Assembly: GCA_016860685.1 (NCBI GenBank)
Contig: BOJX01000017.1
Coordinates: 1 to 41,335, forward strand
DNA length: 41,335 bases
Origin: Planctomycetota bacterium
GTDB taxonomy: Bacteria > Planctomycetota > Phycisphaerae > UBA1845
Direction: 5' to 3'
The position numbers and the translations under genes were made by a program. How positions within the stretch are numbered: the first letter of the stretch is position 1; each line of letters begins with the position of its first letter. A model generated the notes under the pieces. It had not been told where the DNA came from and did not search any database. It saw only the letters and a program-made list of their open reading frames with translations. Positions 25,148 through 33,825 of this stretch are shown here, piece after piece.

Positions 25148-26023
25148 TCAGGGGCGGCGAGGGTCGGCGTCCTGCGGCGGGTCCGGCGCGGTGAAGCGGT
25201 CGGTCCACCAGCGAAGCAGGGCGGATTCGACGGTGCGGCGTTGCTCCGCGAGCGCGGGGGAATCCCGGTCGTAGTACTCTCGCGGGCGGGCGCGGAGGGT
25301 GACGTCGATTTCCAGCGTGTGCTCGAAGCGCAGGACCGTCAGGGTGACGACGGCTCCGACGCCCCGGCGGCGGAGGATTTCGGAGAAGCTGCCGGGATCG
25401 CCGCCGATGCGGTTGCCGCGCACGGGTTCGCCGTCGAGGAGGATGATGACGTCGCCGCGGCGCAGACCGGCTTCCTCGGCGGCGGTGCCCTCAACGACGT
25501 TCTCGACGTGAATGCCCTCGGCCCCGAGGGGGACGCGTGGGTCCATCGCGTGGGTGATGGTGGGCCAGCCCATCGAAATTCCGAGGAAGGCGTTGCGCGA
25601 GTAAAGCTGATCGTCGAGGTAGAGTTCGCGGGCGATCTCCTCGATCCTCATGCGGACCTCCAGGTCGCGGGATGCGAGGTAGGCGCGGCGCAGATGCGGG
25701 AGGACGCTCACGCCGGACTCGGACAGGCGCCGCGACGCGCGGACGCGGACGTCAAAGCGCGGGGAGGCGAGTTCGGCGATCCAGCCGTCGACTTCGGTTT
25801 TGCGTTCCTCGGAAATCTTCACCTCATCGAGGAGATGAGCATCGGGAGATTTCGGCGGCGGGGTCGAGGAGGCGTCCGGAGGGCGTTGCGCGGGCGGCGC
25901 CTGAGCCGGAGCGGGCGGCGGCTGCGCGGACGCCGGTCCCGCCGCGCATGCGAGCAGGGCAAGTCCGGCGACGCCCCACGCGAACCTCTGCGACCGATCT
26001 TCGAGGATTCGATGCGTTTTCAT
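25148..26023 (-). CDS. Secreted HEAT-like/PDZ protein
   Basis: A 291-residue exported protein. Signal peptide GVAGLALLACAAGPASAQ; then a proline-rich linker; a HEAT-like helical pair (ELASPRFDVRVRASRRLSES, then VSVLPHLRRAYLASRDLEVR); then a PDZ domain (IHVENVVEGTAAEEAGLRRG, then DVIILLDGEPVRGNRIGG). It has no protease domain, so PDZ is probably a binding module. Such HEAT/PDZ combinations are, to my knowledge, frequent in planctomycete cell-envelope proteins. ATG 26023 is chosen because it overlaps the upstream hupE-like stop (ATGA), with GGAG about 8 bases before it; the longer open frame is a shadow of hupE. The overlap implies translational coupling, so the product probably works in the same compartment as the HupE-like transporter. 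Confidence 0.85.
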   Translation of the reverse strand: MKTHRILEDRSQRFAWGVAGLALLACAAGPASAQPPPAPAQAPPAQRPPDASSTPPPKSPDAHLLDEVKISEERKTEVDGWIAELASPRFDVRVRASRRLSESGVSVLPHLRRAYLASRDLEVRMRIEEIARELYLDDQLYSRNAFLGISMGWPTITHAMDPRVPLGAEGIHVENVVEGTAAEEAGLRRGDVIILLDGEPVRGNRIGGDPGSFSEILRRRGVGAVVTLTVLRFEHTLEIDVTLRARPREYYDRDSPALAEQRRTVESALLRWWTDRFTAPDPPQDADPRRP

Positions 26024-27258
26024 AAGAGTCGCTCCACGGTCCACCAGGCGCCAACGACGGCGATCATGACCGACGCCGGGACGATCACCGCGCGGCGGTA
26101 CCAGGTGTGCCGGCGGAAGGCGCCGACGGCCAGAAACGCAAGGGCGACGACGGCGGCCTGTCCCGCCTCGACCCCGAGATTGAACGCCGCCAGCGACAAC
26201 AGGTATTCCCCTCGGGGCAGTCCGATGTCCGCGAGGACGCCGGCAAAACCGAGTCCGTGCAGCAGTCCGAAGGCGAATACGACCAAGGGTCGCCAGCGTT
26301 TCAGATTCGGGGTGAGGATGTTTTCGACGGCGACATAGGTGATCGACAGCGCGATGAGCGGTTCGACGACGGACGGCGGCAGCGAAATGACGTTGAAGGC
26401 GGCAAGTGCGAGCGTGATGGAGTGCGCGACGGTGAACGCGGTGACCTGCCACAAGAGAGGGGCGAGCTTCGGGCTGAGAAGAAAAAGGCCGAGCACAAAG
26501 AGGATGTGATCCAGTCCGTGCGGGAGGATATGCTCAAACCCGAGCCCCAGATATCGCGCAAACGTGCTGCCGGAGGAAGCGGAGCGCGTCGTGGCGTGGA
26601 GCGGCTGATTGAGCAGAAACGTCGGAGTATCTTCGCCGGCGCCGAGGACGTGCTTTGCAGAGGCTCCTGTGAGTTGTTCGAGGATCGTAACGTGCAGGGC
26701 GTTAAACGCGCGAGAGGCGCCGAAGGTGAAGTTCGCGGCGCCGTCCGGAATGTGCCCGGAGAGGCGGACGGTCGTGCCGAGCACCGTGGGGATGGCGGCG
26801 AACTCGGCGATCGCTGTGTTGTAGTGAGGAAAGGCGACTTCCGGCCGGACGGGGGTGTCGTCAAAGCGCACGCGAACTCGGCGCAGGACGGTCTGCCGGG
26901 TTTGCTCGACGACGGCAGAGAACTGGTCCGGTGGGAGTTGACGAAGCGTTTGCGCGAGGACGGCGGAGTCGGTCGCCTGCGGAACGCCGAGGGCGAGGGC
27001 GTCGACATCGACGGTCAGGTCGATATCGAAGGTTCCGTCAGCGCGAAGAACGACGCAAACGTCGGTGACGGTGAAGTCGTGTGCGAAGGTGGGATATGAT
27101 CCGGCGACGGCGAGCGCGAAGACCCAGGCCCGAGCGATTGTTGAAATTGGTGAAACCGACGGGAAGAAAGACGGTTTTGCGACGGGCGCTGGTTGATGGC
27201 ACGGCAGCGGTCCAGGAGGGGGTTGCGTCGTCCGTAAACCGTCGGTTTTCAACAACAT
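26020..27258 (-). CDS. HupE/UreJ-family membrane transporter with exported N-terminal domain
   Basis: A 412-residue protein. After a signal-like helix (ARAWVFALAVAGSYPTFA) comes a periplasmic domain of roughly 170 residues with beta-rich character (HDFTVTDVCVVLRADGTFDI). The C-terminal half holds about six membrane helices with family signatures GFEHILPHGLDHILFVLGLF and HSITLALAAFNVISLP and FGLLHGLGFAGVLAD. HupE/UreJ relatives move nickel or cobalt; the histidines in the first helices suggest metal binding. No hydrogenase or urease is nearby. The start is uncertain: ATG 27258 adds about 40 residues before the signal helix, and this region overlaps an imperfect inverted repeat (27138-27255). 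It is transcribed away from moxR, 147 bases apart, and is coupled to the PDZ gene by ATGA. Confidence 0.85.
   Translation of the reverse strand: MLLKTDGLRTTQPPPGPLPCHQPAPVAKPSFFPSVSPISTIARAWVFALAVAGSYPTFAHDFTVTDVCVVLRADGTFDIDLTVDVDALALGVPQATDSAVLAQTLRQLPPDQFSAVVEQTRQTVLRRVRVRFDDTPVRPEVAFPHYNTAIAEFAAIPTVLGTTVRLSGHIPDGAANFTFGASRAFNALHVTILEQLTGASAKHVLGAGEDTPTFLLNQPLHATTRSASSGSTFARYLGLGFEHILPHGLDHILFVLGLFLLSPKLAPLLWQVTAFTVAHSITLALAAFNVISLPPSVVEPLIALSITYVAVENILTPNLKRWRPLVVFAFGLLHGLGFAGVLADIGLPRGEYLLSLAAFNLGVEAGQAAVVALAFLAVGAFRRHTWYRRAVIVPASVMIAVVGAWWTVERLL
27138..27255. repeat. Inverted repeat inside the hupE-like 5' end
   Basis: TTGTTGAAA...ACCGACGG (27138-27162, with nine extra bases in the middle) is the reverse complement of CCGTCGGTTTTCAACAA (27239-27255). 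The 9-base insert ATTGGTGAA looks like a local duplication. The arms are 76 bases apart. They overlap the coding region for the N-terminal 40 residues, which therefore may not be conserved coding sequence. Confidence 0.5.
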
Positions 27259-27405
27259 TTTTGTCCGTCGGCGATGCGGTGGACCGGGTTCGAGCCTGAG
27301 TCGTGCGTCAGGTTGACGGGTGCTCACCGTTGTTTGCGTCCTAACCTTCGTCCCCCAGTATATCCGGGGTGGGTCGGGAGGTGGAAGGACGTGGGGAGTT
27401 TTTAC

Positions 27406-28404
27406 ATGGCGGTTTCGCAACTGGACGTCAAGCAGATCGGGGCGCAGGTGCAGCGGGCGGCGGAGCCTTTCGCGCGGCTGATCGAGCGCATCCACGACGT
27501 GATCGTCGGTCAGGATCACCTTCTGCATCAGATGATGATCGCGCTGTTGACGCGGGGGCACCTTCTGGTGGAGGGCGTTCCGGGGCTGGCGAAGACGCTG
27601 GCGGTGTCGTGTCTGGCGCGGGGGATTGCGACGGCGTTTCAGCGGATTCAGTTTACGCCGGACCTGCTGCCGGCGGACCTGATCGGGACGCAGGTGTACC
27701 GGGCGAGCGACGGTCAATTCGTCGTTCAGAAGGGTCCGATCTTCACGCACGTGCTGCTGGCCGACGAGATCAACCGCGCGCCGGCGAAAGTGCAGTCGGC
27801 GCTGCTTCAGGCGATGCAGGAGCGGCAGGTGACGATCGGGAAGGAGACGTTCACCCTGGAGGAGCCTTTCCTGGTGCTGGCGACGCAGAACCCGATCGAG
27901 CAGGAGGGGACGTACCCGCTGCCGGAGGCGCAGGTGGACCGGTTCATGATGAAGGTGGTGGTGACGTACCCGACGAAGGCGCAGGAGCGCGTCATCCTGG
28001 ACCGGATGGCGACGACGTCGGCGATCGAGGACATCGAACCGGTGATGTCTCCGGCGGACCTGCTTTCGGCGCGGCGCGTTGTGGACGAGATCTACATGGA
28101 CGACAAGATCAAGGACTACATCGTCGATCTCGTGACGGCGACGCGCGATCCGTCCACCGTGGGGCTGGACATCCGGCACTGGATTCAATACGGGGCGTCG
28201 CCGCGGACGACGATCGCGCTGGCGCTCGGCGCGAAGGCGTCGGCGTTTCTTTCCGGCCGGGGCTACGTCACGCCGCAGGACGTCAAGAACGTGGCGATGG
28301 ATGTTCTGCGGCACCGGGTCATCCTGACGTATGAAGCGGAGGCGGAGGAGAAGACGTCGCAGGATACGGTGCAACTCATTCTGGATCACGTCCCGGTACC
28401 TTAG
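27406..28404 (+). CDS. moxR: MoxR-family AAA+ ATPase
   Basis: Regulatory AAA+ ATPase (332 residues) that opens an operon of VWA proteins and is thought to remodel or activate partners. It begins with HDVIVGQDHLLHQMMIALLT. Walker A is GVPGLAKTL (about residues 58-66), Walker B VLLADEINRAPAKVQSALLQ, and the sensor region LVLATQNPIEQEGTYPLPEA. The C-terminal helical lid ends in a typical MoxR tail. ATG 27406 is chosen because GGGGAG lies 8 bases upstream; the open frame from 27274 has no ribosome site. The DUF58 gene starts 5 bases after its stop. A TTGCGT / TATATC pair upstream (27334-27364) has 19-base spacing and is doubtful. Confidence 0.95.
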   Translation: MAVSQLDVKQIGAQVQRAAEPFARLIERIHDVIVGQDHLLHQMMIALLTRGHLLVEGVPGLAKTLAVSCLARGIATAFQRIQFTPDLLPADLIGTQVYRASDGQFVVQKGPIFTHVLLADEINRAPAKVQSALLQAMQERQVTIGKETFTLEEPFLVLATQNPIEQEGTYPLPEAQVDRFMMKVVVTYPTKAQERVILDRMATTSAIEDIEPVMSPADLLSARRVVDEIYMDDKIKDYIVDLVTATRDPSTVGLDIRHWIQYGASPRTTIALALGAKASAFLSGRGYVTPQDVKNVAMDVLRHRVILTYEAEAEEKTSQDTVQLILDHVPVP

Positions 28405-28408
28405 CGTC

Positions 28409-29284
28409 ATGCTGACTCGTGACATTCTCAAGAAGGTGCGGCAGATCGAGATCCGCACGTCGCGCGTGGTGAACGACGTGTTCGCGGGGCAGTATCACTC
28501 CGCGTTCCGCGGGAGGGGGATGGAGTTCGAGGAGGTCAGGCATTACCAGGTCGGCGATGACGTGCGGTCGATCGACTGGAACGTGTCGGCGCGTTACGGG
28601 CAGCCGTTTGTGAAGGTGTTCCGCGAGGAGCGGGAGCTGACGGTGATGCTGGTGGTGGACGTGAGTCCGTCGGGGCTTTTCGGCAGCGCCGGGCGGTTCA
28701 AGCTGGATCTGGCGGCGGAGCTGGGGGCGGTGCTGGCGTTTTCGGCAATTCGCAGCAACGACAAGGTGGGGCTGATCCTTTTTTCCGACACGATCGAGAA
28801 ATATGTTCCGGCGCGGAAGGGCAACCGTCACGTCCTGCGGATCATCCGCGAACTGCTGTCGCATGCGCCGACGGGACGGGGGACGGACATCGCGGGCGCG
28901 ATGCAGTTTCTCAACCGGGTGACGCGGCGCAAGACGGTGTGCCTTCTCCTCAGCGATTTTCAGGCGGCGGGATATGAAGCGTCGCTGCGGATCGCGCGGA
29001 GGCGGCACGATCTGGTTCCGGTGATCGTCGCGGACCCGCGCGAGCGTGAGTTGCCGGATGTCGGGCTGATCGAAGTGCATGATCCGGAGACCGGGCGTCG
29101 GGCGACGGTGGATACGTCGAGCCGTCGCGTGCGGCGGGAGTTCGCCGCGAAGGCGAGGCGGATCGAGGAGGACCGGGCGACGCTTCTGCGGCGGATGAAA
29201 CTGGATCACGTCGAGGTGCGCACGGACCGGTCGTACGTTGAACCGCTGGTGGCGTTTTTCCGGCGACGGGAGGCGCGGGCATGA
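28409..29284 (+). CDS. DUF58 VWA-like protein of the MoxR operon
   Basis: A 291-residue soluble protein that partners MoxR ATPases. Its signature FRGRGMEFEEVRHYQVGDDV followed by RSIDWNVSARYGQPFVKVF is that of DUF58. A von Willebrand A-like fold follows, with a MIDAS-like DVSPSG, then TGRGTDIAGAMQFLNRVTRR and LLLSDFQAAG. ATG 28409 lies 4 bases past the moxR stop and the frame is open further upstream inside moxR. No ribosome site is evident; translation is probably coupled to moxR. Its TGA overlaps the next ATG (ATGA, 29281-29284). Confidence 0.92.
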   Translation: MLTRDILKKVRQIEIRTSRVVNDVFAGQYHSAFRGRGMEFEEVRHYQVGDDVRSIDWNVSARYGQPFVKVFREERELTVMLVVDVSPSGLFGSAGRFKLDLAAELGAVLAFSAIRSNDKVGLILFSDTIEKYVPARKGNRHVLRIIRELLSHAPTGRGTDIAGAMQFLNRVTRRKTVCLLLSDFQAAGYEASLRIARRRHDLVPVIVADPRERELPDVGLIEVHDPETGRRATVDTSSRRVRREFAAKARRIEEDRATLLRRMKLDHVEVRTDRSYVEPLVAFFRRREARA

Positions 29285-30441
29285 CCGCGCGGCGTCAAAC
29301 TCACGACGCTCCGGTCACGCTGCGGCTGGGGAGGCGAGCGGCGAGGGGAGGGATTCTCACGCTGGGGATGGCGGCGCTGGTCTTCACGCCGGCCTGCGGA
29401 GGAGGAGGTGGTTCCGGGAACGACAACGACGTCGTTCGCCGCGTCGAGCGCGTGGCGCGCAGGGGACCGGTCACGCTCACGTTAAGCGTGTCAGACGACA
29501 GACCGGCGTTCGACACGAAGGTCCGCGTGCGGGTCGAGGCGACGGCGGATGCGGACACGGTCGTGCGGCTGGAGGATTATGCGGCGGCGATGGAGCGGCA
29601 GCCCTTCGGGTACGCCGCGACGATTGTGCAGTCGTCGGACGCCTCGCCGACGGACGACGGCGGGCGGCGCTGGATCCGTGAGTATGAGCTGACATTCCTC
29701 GTGCCCGGTGAGCACGTGCTTCCGGGCGCGAAGATGACGTTTATTCGTCCGCCGTCGCCGCCGACGGCCGGTGAGGAGGGGGATGCTCCGTCGGAAGAGG
29801 AAACGTTGGAGACGGAGTCAATTCCGCTGACGGTGCGTCCGACGGAGGCGATGCAGGTTCCGGAGGAGAAGCTCGGGGAGCTTTCGACGCCGTCTCCGGT
29901 CGAGCTTCCGGGAGCGGGCGGTGTTTCCGCGTGGTGGATTGCCGGAGCGGCGGTTGCGGGGTGCATGCTCGTCGGGATGCGCCTGTTGATGAGGCGTCGG
30001 GCGCGAACGCGCGAGTCGCCGGCTCCCGTGCCGCCGGATGTCTGGGCGCTTTCGGCGCTGGAGGCCTTGCTCGCGGAGAGGCTGGTCGAGCGCGGGCGGG
30101 TGCGCGAGTTTTACTTCCGCCTAAGCGGGATCGTGCGGGAGTTCACCGAGCGGCGGTTCGGCTTGCACGCGCCGGAGATGACGACGGAGGAGTTTCTGCG
30201 GGCTGCGGTGGCGGGAGCGGTGCTCGGCGAGGAGAACCAGGCGGCGCTGGGGGCCTTTCTGGCGTCGTGCGACCTGGTGAAGTTCGCGCGCTTCGAGCCG
30301 GATGCGGCGGCGATCGAGCAGTCGGTCGAGACGGCGCGGGCGTTCGTGCAGGCGATGAGAGGCGGTGGCGAGACGGTCTGCGCGGGATCGGAGAAGGCTT
30401 CGGCGGGCACGCCTGCGGCTGCGCGGGAGGGTGCGGCGTGA
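29281..30441 (+). CDS. Lipoprotein/membrane protein with DUF4381-like C-terminus
   Basis: A 386-residue protein. A signal segment (GGILTLGMAALVFTPAC) ends in a lipobox-like TPAC, followed by five glycines, suggesting a lipoprotein. An exported beta-rich part (residues about 60-185, VTLTLSVSDDRPAFDTKVRV) is followed by a membrane helix (AWWIAGAAVAGCMLVGMRLL). The cytoplasmic end contains REFYFRLSGIVREFTERRFG and APEMTTEEFLRAA, the pattern of DUF4381 proteins that often sit between DUF58 and batA. This supports a role in the Bat complex; the molecular job is unknown. It overlaps both neighbours by a few bases. Confidence 0.78.
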   Translation: MTARRQTHDAPVTLRLGRRAARGGILTLGMAALVFTPACGGGGGSGNDNDVVRRVERVARRGPVTLTLSVSDDRPAFDTKVRVRVEATADADTVVRLEDYAAAMERQPFGYAATIVQSSDASPTDDGGRRWIREYELTFLVPGEHVLPGAKMTFIRPPSPPTAGEEGDAPSEEETLETESIPLTVRPTEAMQVPEEKLGELSTPSPVELPGAGGVSAWWIAGAAVAGCMLVGMRLLMRRRARTRESPAPVPPDVWALSALEALLAERLVERGRVREFYFRLSGIVREFTERRFGLHAPEMTTEEFLRAAVAGAVLGEENQAALGAFLASCDLVKFARFEPDAAAIEQSVETARAFVQAMRGGGETVCAGSEKASAGTPAAAREGAA

Positions 30442-31565
30442 TCGGGTGGGTTGAGATTCCAACGTTTGCGCCCGGCGAGGTTTTCGGTGCGTTATGCGTC
30501 GTGTTTGTTCTGGCGCTGCCGTGGACGTGGATCGACGCGGTGCGTCCGGGGCGGCGGCCGAGCCTGCGTTTCAGCGTGACCGGGTATGTCGAGGGGTTGC
30601 CGCGGTCGTGGCGCCAGCGGACGTGGTTCGTGCCGGCGACGGCGCGAACGGCGGCGGTGCTGTGCTTGGTGTTCGCGTTGCTGAGACCACAGTCGACGGG
30701 GATGTCGCGGGATACGGGTGAGGGGATCGCGATCGAGATGGTGCTGGACGTGTCGGGGAGCATGTCAGAAGCGGATTTTGTAATCGACGGTCGTCCGGCG
30801 CGCCGGATGGACGCAGTCAAGCAGGTGTTTCAGGATTTTGTGCTGGGGACGGGCGGGCTTTCCGGGCGTCGGGGCGACCTGATCGGCATGACGACGTTCG
30901 CGATGTATCCCGACGTGCGTTGCCCGTTGACGCCGGATCATGCGAACCTGGTGAACCTGCTGCGCGAGACGGACATCCCCGGCTGGGTGCGCGGAAGACA
31001 GGTGTACGAGCATCCCGAGGCGAATTACACGGCGCTGGGGGACGCGATCGTGCGGGCGACGGACGAGCTGCGGAAGGCGGGAGAGAAGGCGGTCGCCGGC
31101 GTTCCGGGCGCGGAGGCGGCGCGGAGTCGGGTGATGATTCTGCTGACGGACGGGTATGACAATCCTGCGCCTGCGCTGAAAGGGGACGCAGTTCCCCCGG
31201 TTGAGGCGGCGAAGCTTGCGGCGAAGTTCGGCATCCGGATTTACACGATCGGTGCGGTCGGGTCGCAACCGGTTCCCGCGGGGCGTGCGCGCGGACTTTC
31301 GAGTCTTTTTCAGCGGCGCGCGGAGGTTGACGAGGCGACGCTTCAGGAAGTCGCGCGAGCGACCGGGGGAAAATACTTTCGGGCGGAAGACGTGGAGTCG
31401 CTGACGACGATCTACGACGAGATCGACAAGCTGGAGCGCCGGAAGACGGGTGAGCGCGTCTACAACGATGATACGAGCCTGGCGCGCCGGGCGATGCTGA
31501 TCGGGTTGATGCTGCTGGCGGGCGAGCTGGTGCTGTCCGCGACGTGGTACCGGAAGGGGCCTTGA
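30438..31565 (+). CDS. batA: BatA-like VWA membrane protein
   Basis: A 375-residue membrane protein with a von Willebrand A domain, part of the Bat (aerotolerance) complex. Two helices near the N-terminus (VFGALCVVFVLALPWTWI; ATARTAAVLCLVFALLRP) lead to a VWA domain with MIDAS residues LDVSGSMSEADF, a threonine in MTTFAMYPDV and LLTDGYDNPAP. A last helix (RRAMLIGLMLLAGELVLSAT) ends it. GTG 30438 is chosen: it overlaps the previous stop (GTGA) and GGGAGG lies upstream. The longer frame from 29931 is a shadow. Of the two VWA genes this one is placed first, as batA usually is; the A versus B names are by order. Confidence 0.9.
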   Translation: MIGWVEIPTFAPGEVFGALCVVFVLALPWTWIDAVRPGRRPSLRFSVTGYVEGLPRSWRQRTWFVPATARTAAVLCLVFALLRPQSTGMSRDTGEGIAIEMVLDVSGSMSEADFVIDGRPARRMDAVKQVFQDFVLGTGGLSGRRGDLIGMTTFAMYPDVRCPLTPDHANLVNLLRETDIPGWVRGRQVYEHPEANYTALGDAIVRATDELRKAGEKAVAGVPGAEAARSRVMILLTDGYDNPAPALKGDAVPPVEAAKLAAKFGIRIYTIGAVGSQPVPAGRARGLSSLFQRRAEVDEATLQEVARATGGKYFRAEDVESLTTIYDEIDKLERRKTGERVYNDDTSLARRAMLIGLMLLAGELVLSATWYRKGP

Positions 31566-31642
31566 TCGGTGGGCGAGGAAACGCGGCATGCACCGGATTG
31601 CGGGAAAACACGGGAAAGCAAGTGCGGAGTCGAGGCGAGGTC

Positions 31643-32770
31643 ATGAGGAGTGAAGTGCATCCGATCGGGCGTCCGATCGTGTACGCGGTTGTGCTTCCGT
31701 GTGCGCTGCTCGGGGCGGCGGTGACGATCTGGGCGCTGGCGGGCGCGTCCGAGTTGCCGCTGGACGGGGCAGCGTACGCGCCCTGGCTTGCGGCGATTCC
31801 CGCGGCGGGTGGACTTTTGATCTGGAGCGTCGTGCGCCGAAGGCGAGGCGTGCAGCGGTTCGGGGGGGAACTGGCGCCGGCGCTGACTGCGACGTTGGAC
31901 TCCGAACGATCGGCGTTGCGCGGGGGATTGAACGTGCTGGCGATCCTGCTGACGGCGCTGGCGCTTCTCGGACCCCGCTGGGGCAGGGGGACGGAGCGGT
32001 TGACGGGCTTCGGGGTGGACATCGTGGTGGCGCTGGACGTTTCGCGGTCGATGTGGGCGCGGGACGTGGCGCCGGATCGGTTGGCGCGGGCAAAGCGTGA
32101 GATCGAGCGCCTGACGTTGAATCCGTCGAACCGGCTGGGGTTGCTGGCGTTTGCGGGGTCGGCGTCGATGAAAGTACCGCTGACGCTGGATCAGGGCTTT
32201 TTCCGGAGCGCCTTGGAGAGGCTGGATCCGTCCTCTGCTCCGCGCGGGGGGACGGCGATCGCGGAGGCGATCTACGCGGCGGGGGATTTTTTCGCGGCGT
32301 CGCCTGAAGGGGCGACGCGGGTGATCCTCGTCTTTACCGACGGGGAGGATCATGAGGGCGACCCTGTGCGTGCGGCGCAGGAGGTGCATGAGGAAACGGG
32401 GGCGATCGTGTACGCCGTCGGCGTCGGCGACCCGGATCTGGCGGCTGGAGCGCAGGTTCCGGTTGAGGCGGGGAGCAAGGAGCCGCTGGTTCATGAGGGG
32501 CAGATCGTTTTCTCGAAATTGAACATGCCGGCGCTGGCGCGGATTGCGGAGGCGGGGGGCGGGGAGGCGGTCGAGGTTTCGGCATTCCGGACGGTGGTAG
32601 ACCGGGTCGAGGGGCTGGAAAAGGGAAAGCTGGTGGACGAGGAGCGGCTGCGTTACACGCCGCGTTATCAGGTGTTCCTGGCGCTGGGTCTGGGGGCGCT
32701 GACGTTGCAGTCGTTGCTGGCGGAGAGGCCGCGGCGTCGGCGGGACGTGCTGGTGCGCATCACGGGGTGA
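31643..32770 (+). CDS. batB: BatB-like VWA membrane protein
   Basis: A 375-residue relative of the previous protein: N-terminal helices (IVYAVVLPCALLGAAVTIWA; PWLAAIPAAGGLLIWSVV; GGLNVLAILLTALALLGPRW), a VWA domain with MIDAS residues ALDVSRSMWARD and a threonine in SAPRGGTAIAEAI, and FTDGEDHEGDP, and a C-terminal helix (YQVFLALGLGALTLQSLL). ATG 31643 is preferred to the open frame from 31544 because GAGGCGAGG is a good ribosome site just ahead of it. A 77-base space separates it from batA. The two VWA domains probably act as adaptors that the MoxR ATPase remodels. Confidence 0.9.
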   Translation: MRSEVHPIGRPIVYAVVLPCALLGAAVTIWALAGASELPLDGAAYAPWLAAIPAAGGLLIWSVVRRRRGVQRFGGELAPALTATLDSERSALRGGLNVLAILLTALALLGPRWGRGTERLTGFGVDIVVALDVSRSMWARDVAPDRLARAKREIERLTLNPSNRLGLLAFAGSASMKVPLTLDQGFFRSALERLDPSSAPRGGTAIAEAIYAAGDFFAASPEGATRVILVFTDGEDHEGDPVRAAQEVHEETGAIVYAVGVGDPDLAAGAQVPVEAGSKEPLVHEGQIVFSKLNMPALARIAEAGGGEAVEVSAFRTVVDRVEGLEKGKLVDEERLRYTPRYQVFLALGLGALTLQSLLAERPRRRRDVLVRITG

Positions 32771-32796
32771 GACGGGGGTAACAGAGCAAGGGACCG

Positions 32797-33825
32797 ATGA
32801 GAAGAAGCGTGATACGGCCGACAAGGAGCGGAGGGGGCGGATTCAACCGAGCGGTCTGCGGCGTCGTCGGAGTTGCGATGACAGCGCTGATTCCGGGGTT
32901 TGCGAGGGGTCAGGACAAGCGCGCGGATCGTGAAGCGGCGTCCGACGATCGACCAGCGGCCGAACTTGTGCGTGAGGGCAACCGGCGGCTCTCGTCGGGC
33001 GATCCGACGGCGGCGCTGGAGTTTTATCATCGTGCGCTGCCTGCGGCGCCGGACTCGCATGAACTGGCGTTCAATCTGGGGCTGGCGCATCTGAAGCTCG
33101 GGGATTTTTCGGCTGCGCGGGAGGAGCTGAGCCAGGCGCTTCAGTCCGAGGATGCGAGACTCGTCAACGACGCGCTTTACGCCCTCGGCGTGTGCGATCA
33201 TGCGGAAGCGCTAGGCGGGGGCGAACTGGAGGGCAAGGAGAGGCTTGAACTTGCGCAGAACGCGATCCGCCGGTATCACGACGTCCTTCGGGCGGACCCG
33301 AAACATGCGGGAGCGCGGGATGCGTGGAACAAGGCGGCCGCGTTCTGGCAGCGGCTCAAAGCCGAGGAGCCGCCTCCGCCGCAGCAGGAACAAAGCGGGG
33401 AGGGTGGCGAGGAGAAGCAGGAATCCGAGCCGGAGGACGGAGATCAGCCGCAAGCACCGTCTCCGTCGGCGGGGGGCGACGGGGGTGAGGAAGAGGCACA
33501 GCCTCAAGCCCAGCCCGGCGGTGAGCCGTCGCAGGATGCGAACGAAGGCGGTCAACGTTCGTCTCAGCAGGAGCCGCAGGAGCGACAGGGCGAGGCGGCA
33601 AGGGACCAGCAGCAGCCGTCTGACGACGGAAAGGAACAGCGGACGCGCGGAGAGGAGCAGGATGAGCGCTCAGAGGCGTCGGGAAGCGAGGAGCAGGCGG
33701 AGGACTCGCTGGAACAGGCGGCGCGAGAGTTGCGCCGGATCATCGACCGTCAGCGGATCAATGAGAAGCGTCGCCCCCAGCCGGGGATCAAGCCTGGCGC
33801 CCCGGCAGGGGGGAAGGACTGGTAA
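32797..33825 (+). CDS. batC: BatC-like TPR protein with Glu/Gln-rich tail
   Basis: A 342-residue exported TPR protein. After a signal-like helix (AVCGVVGVAMTALIPGFARG) come TPR-type helices (ELVREGNRRLSSGDPTAALE, and HELAFNLGLAHLKLGDFSAA). Then, from about residue 185, a long acidic, Glu/Gln/Ser/Gly-rich low-complexity stretch follows to about 300. The end, EQAARELRRIIDRQRINEKR, is a short charged helix typical of BatC-type proteins. ATG 32797 has AAGGGA a few bases ahead. The stop TAA (33823-33825) overlaps the next start (TAATG), so the two are coupled. Confidence 0.85.
   Translation: MRRSVIRPTRSGGGGFNRAVCGVVGVAMTALIPGFARGQDKRADREAASDDRPAAELVREGNRRLSSGDPTAALEFYHRALPAAPDSHELAFNLGLAHLKLGDFSAAREELSQALQSEDARLVNDALYALGVCDHAEALGGGELEGKERLELAQNAIRRYHDVLRADPKHAGARDAWNKAAAFWQRLKAEEPPPPQQEQSGEGGEEKQESEPEDGDQPQAPSPSAGGDGGEEEAQPQAQPGGEPSQDANEGGQRSSQQEPQERQGEAARDQQQPSDDGKEQRTRGEEQDERSEASGSEEQAEDSLEQAARELRRIIDRQRINEKRRPQPGIKPGAPAGGKDW

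Noticed and set aside
27259-28458. Extension of the hupE-like frame to 28458 (812 codons)
   Set aside because: The extra part is antisense to moxR and Arg/His-rich; the protein-like sequence begins only near 27258.
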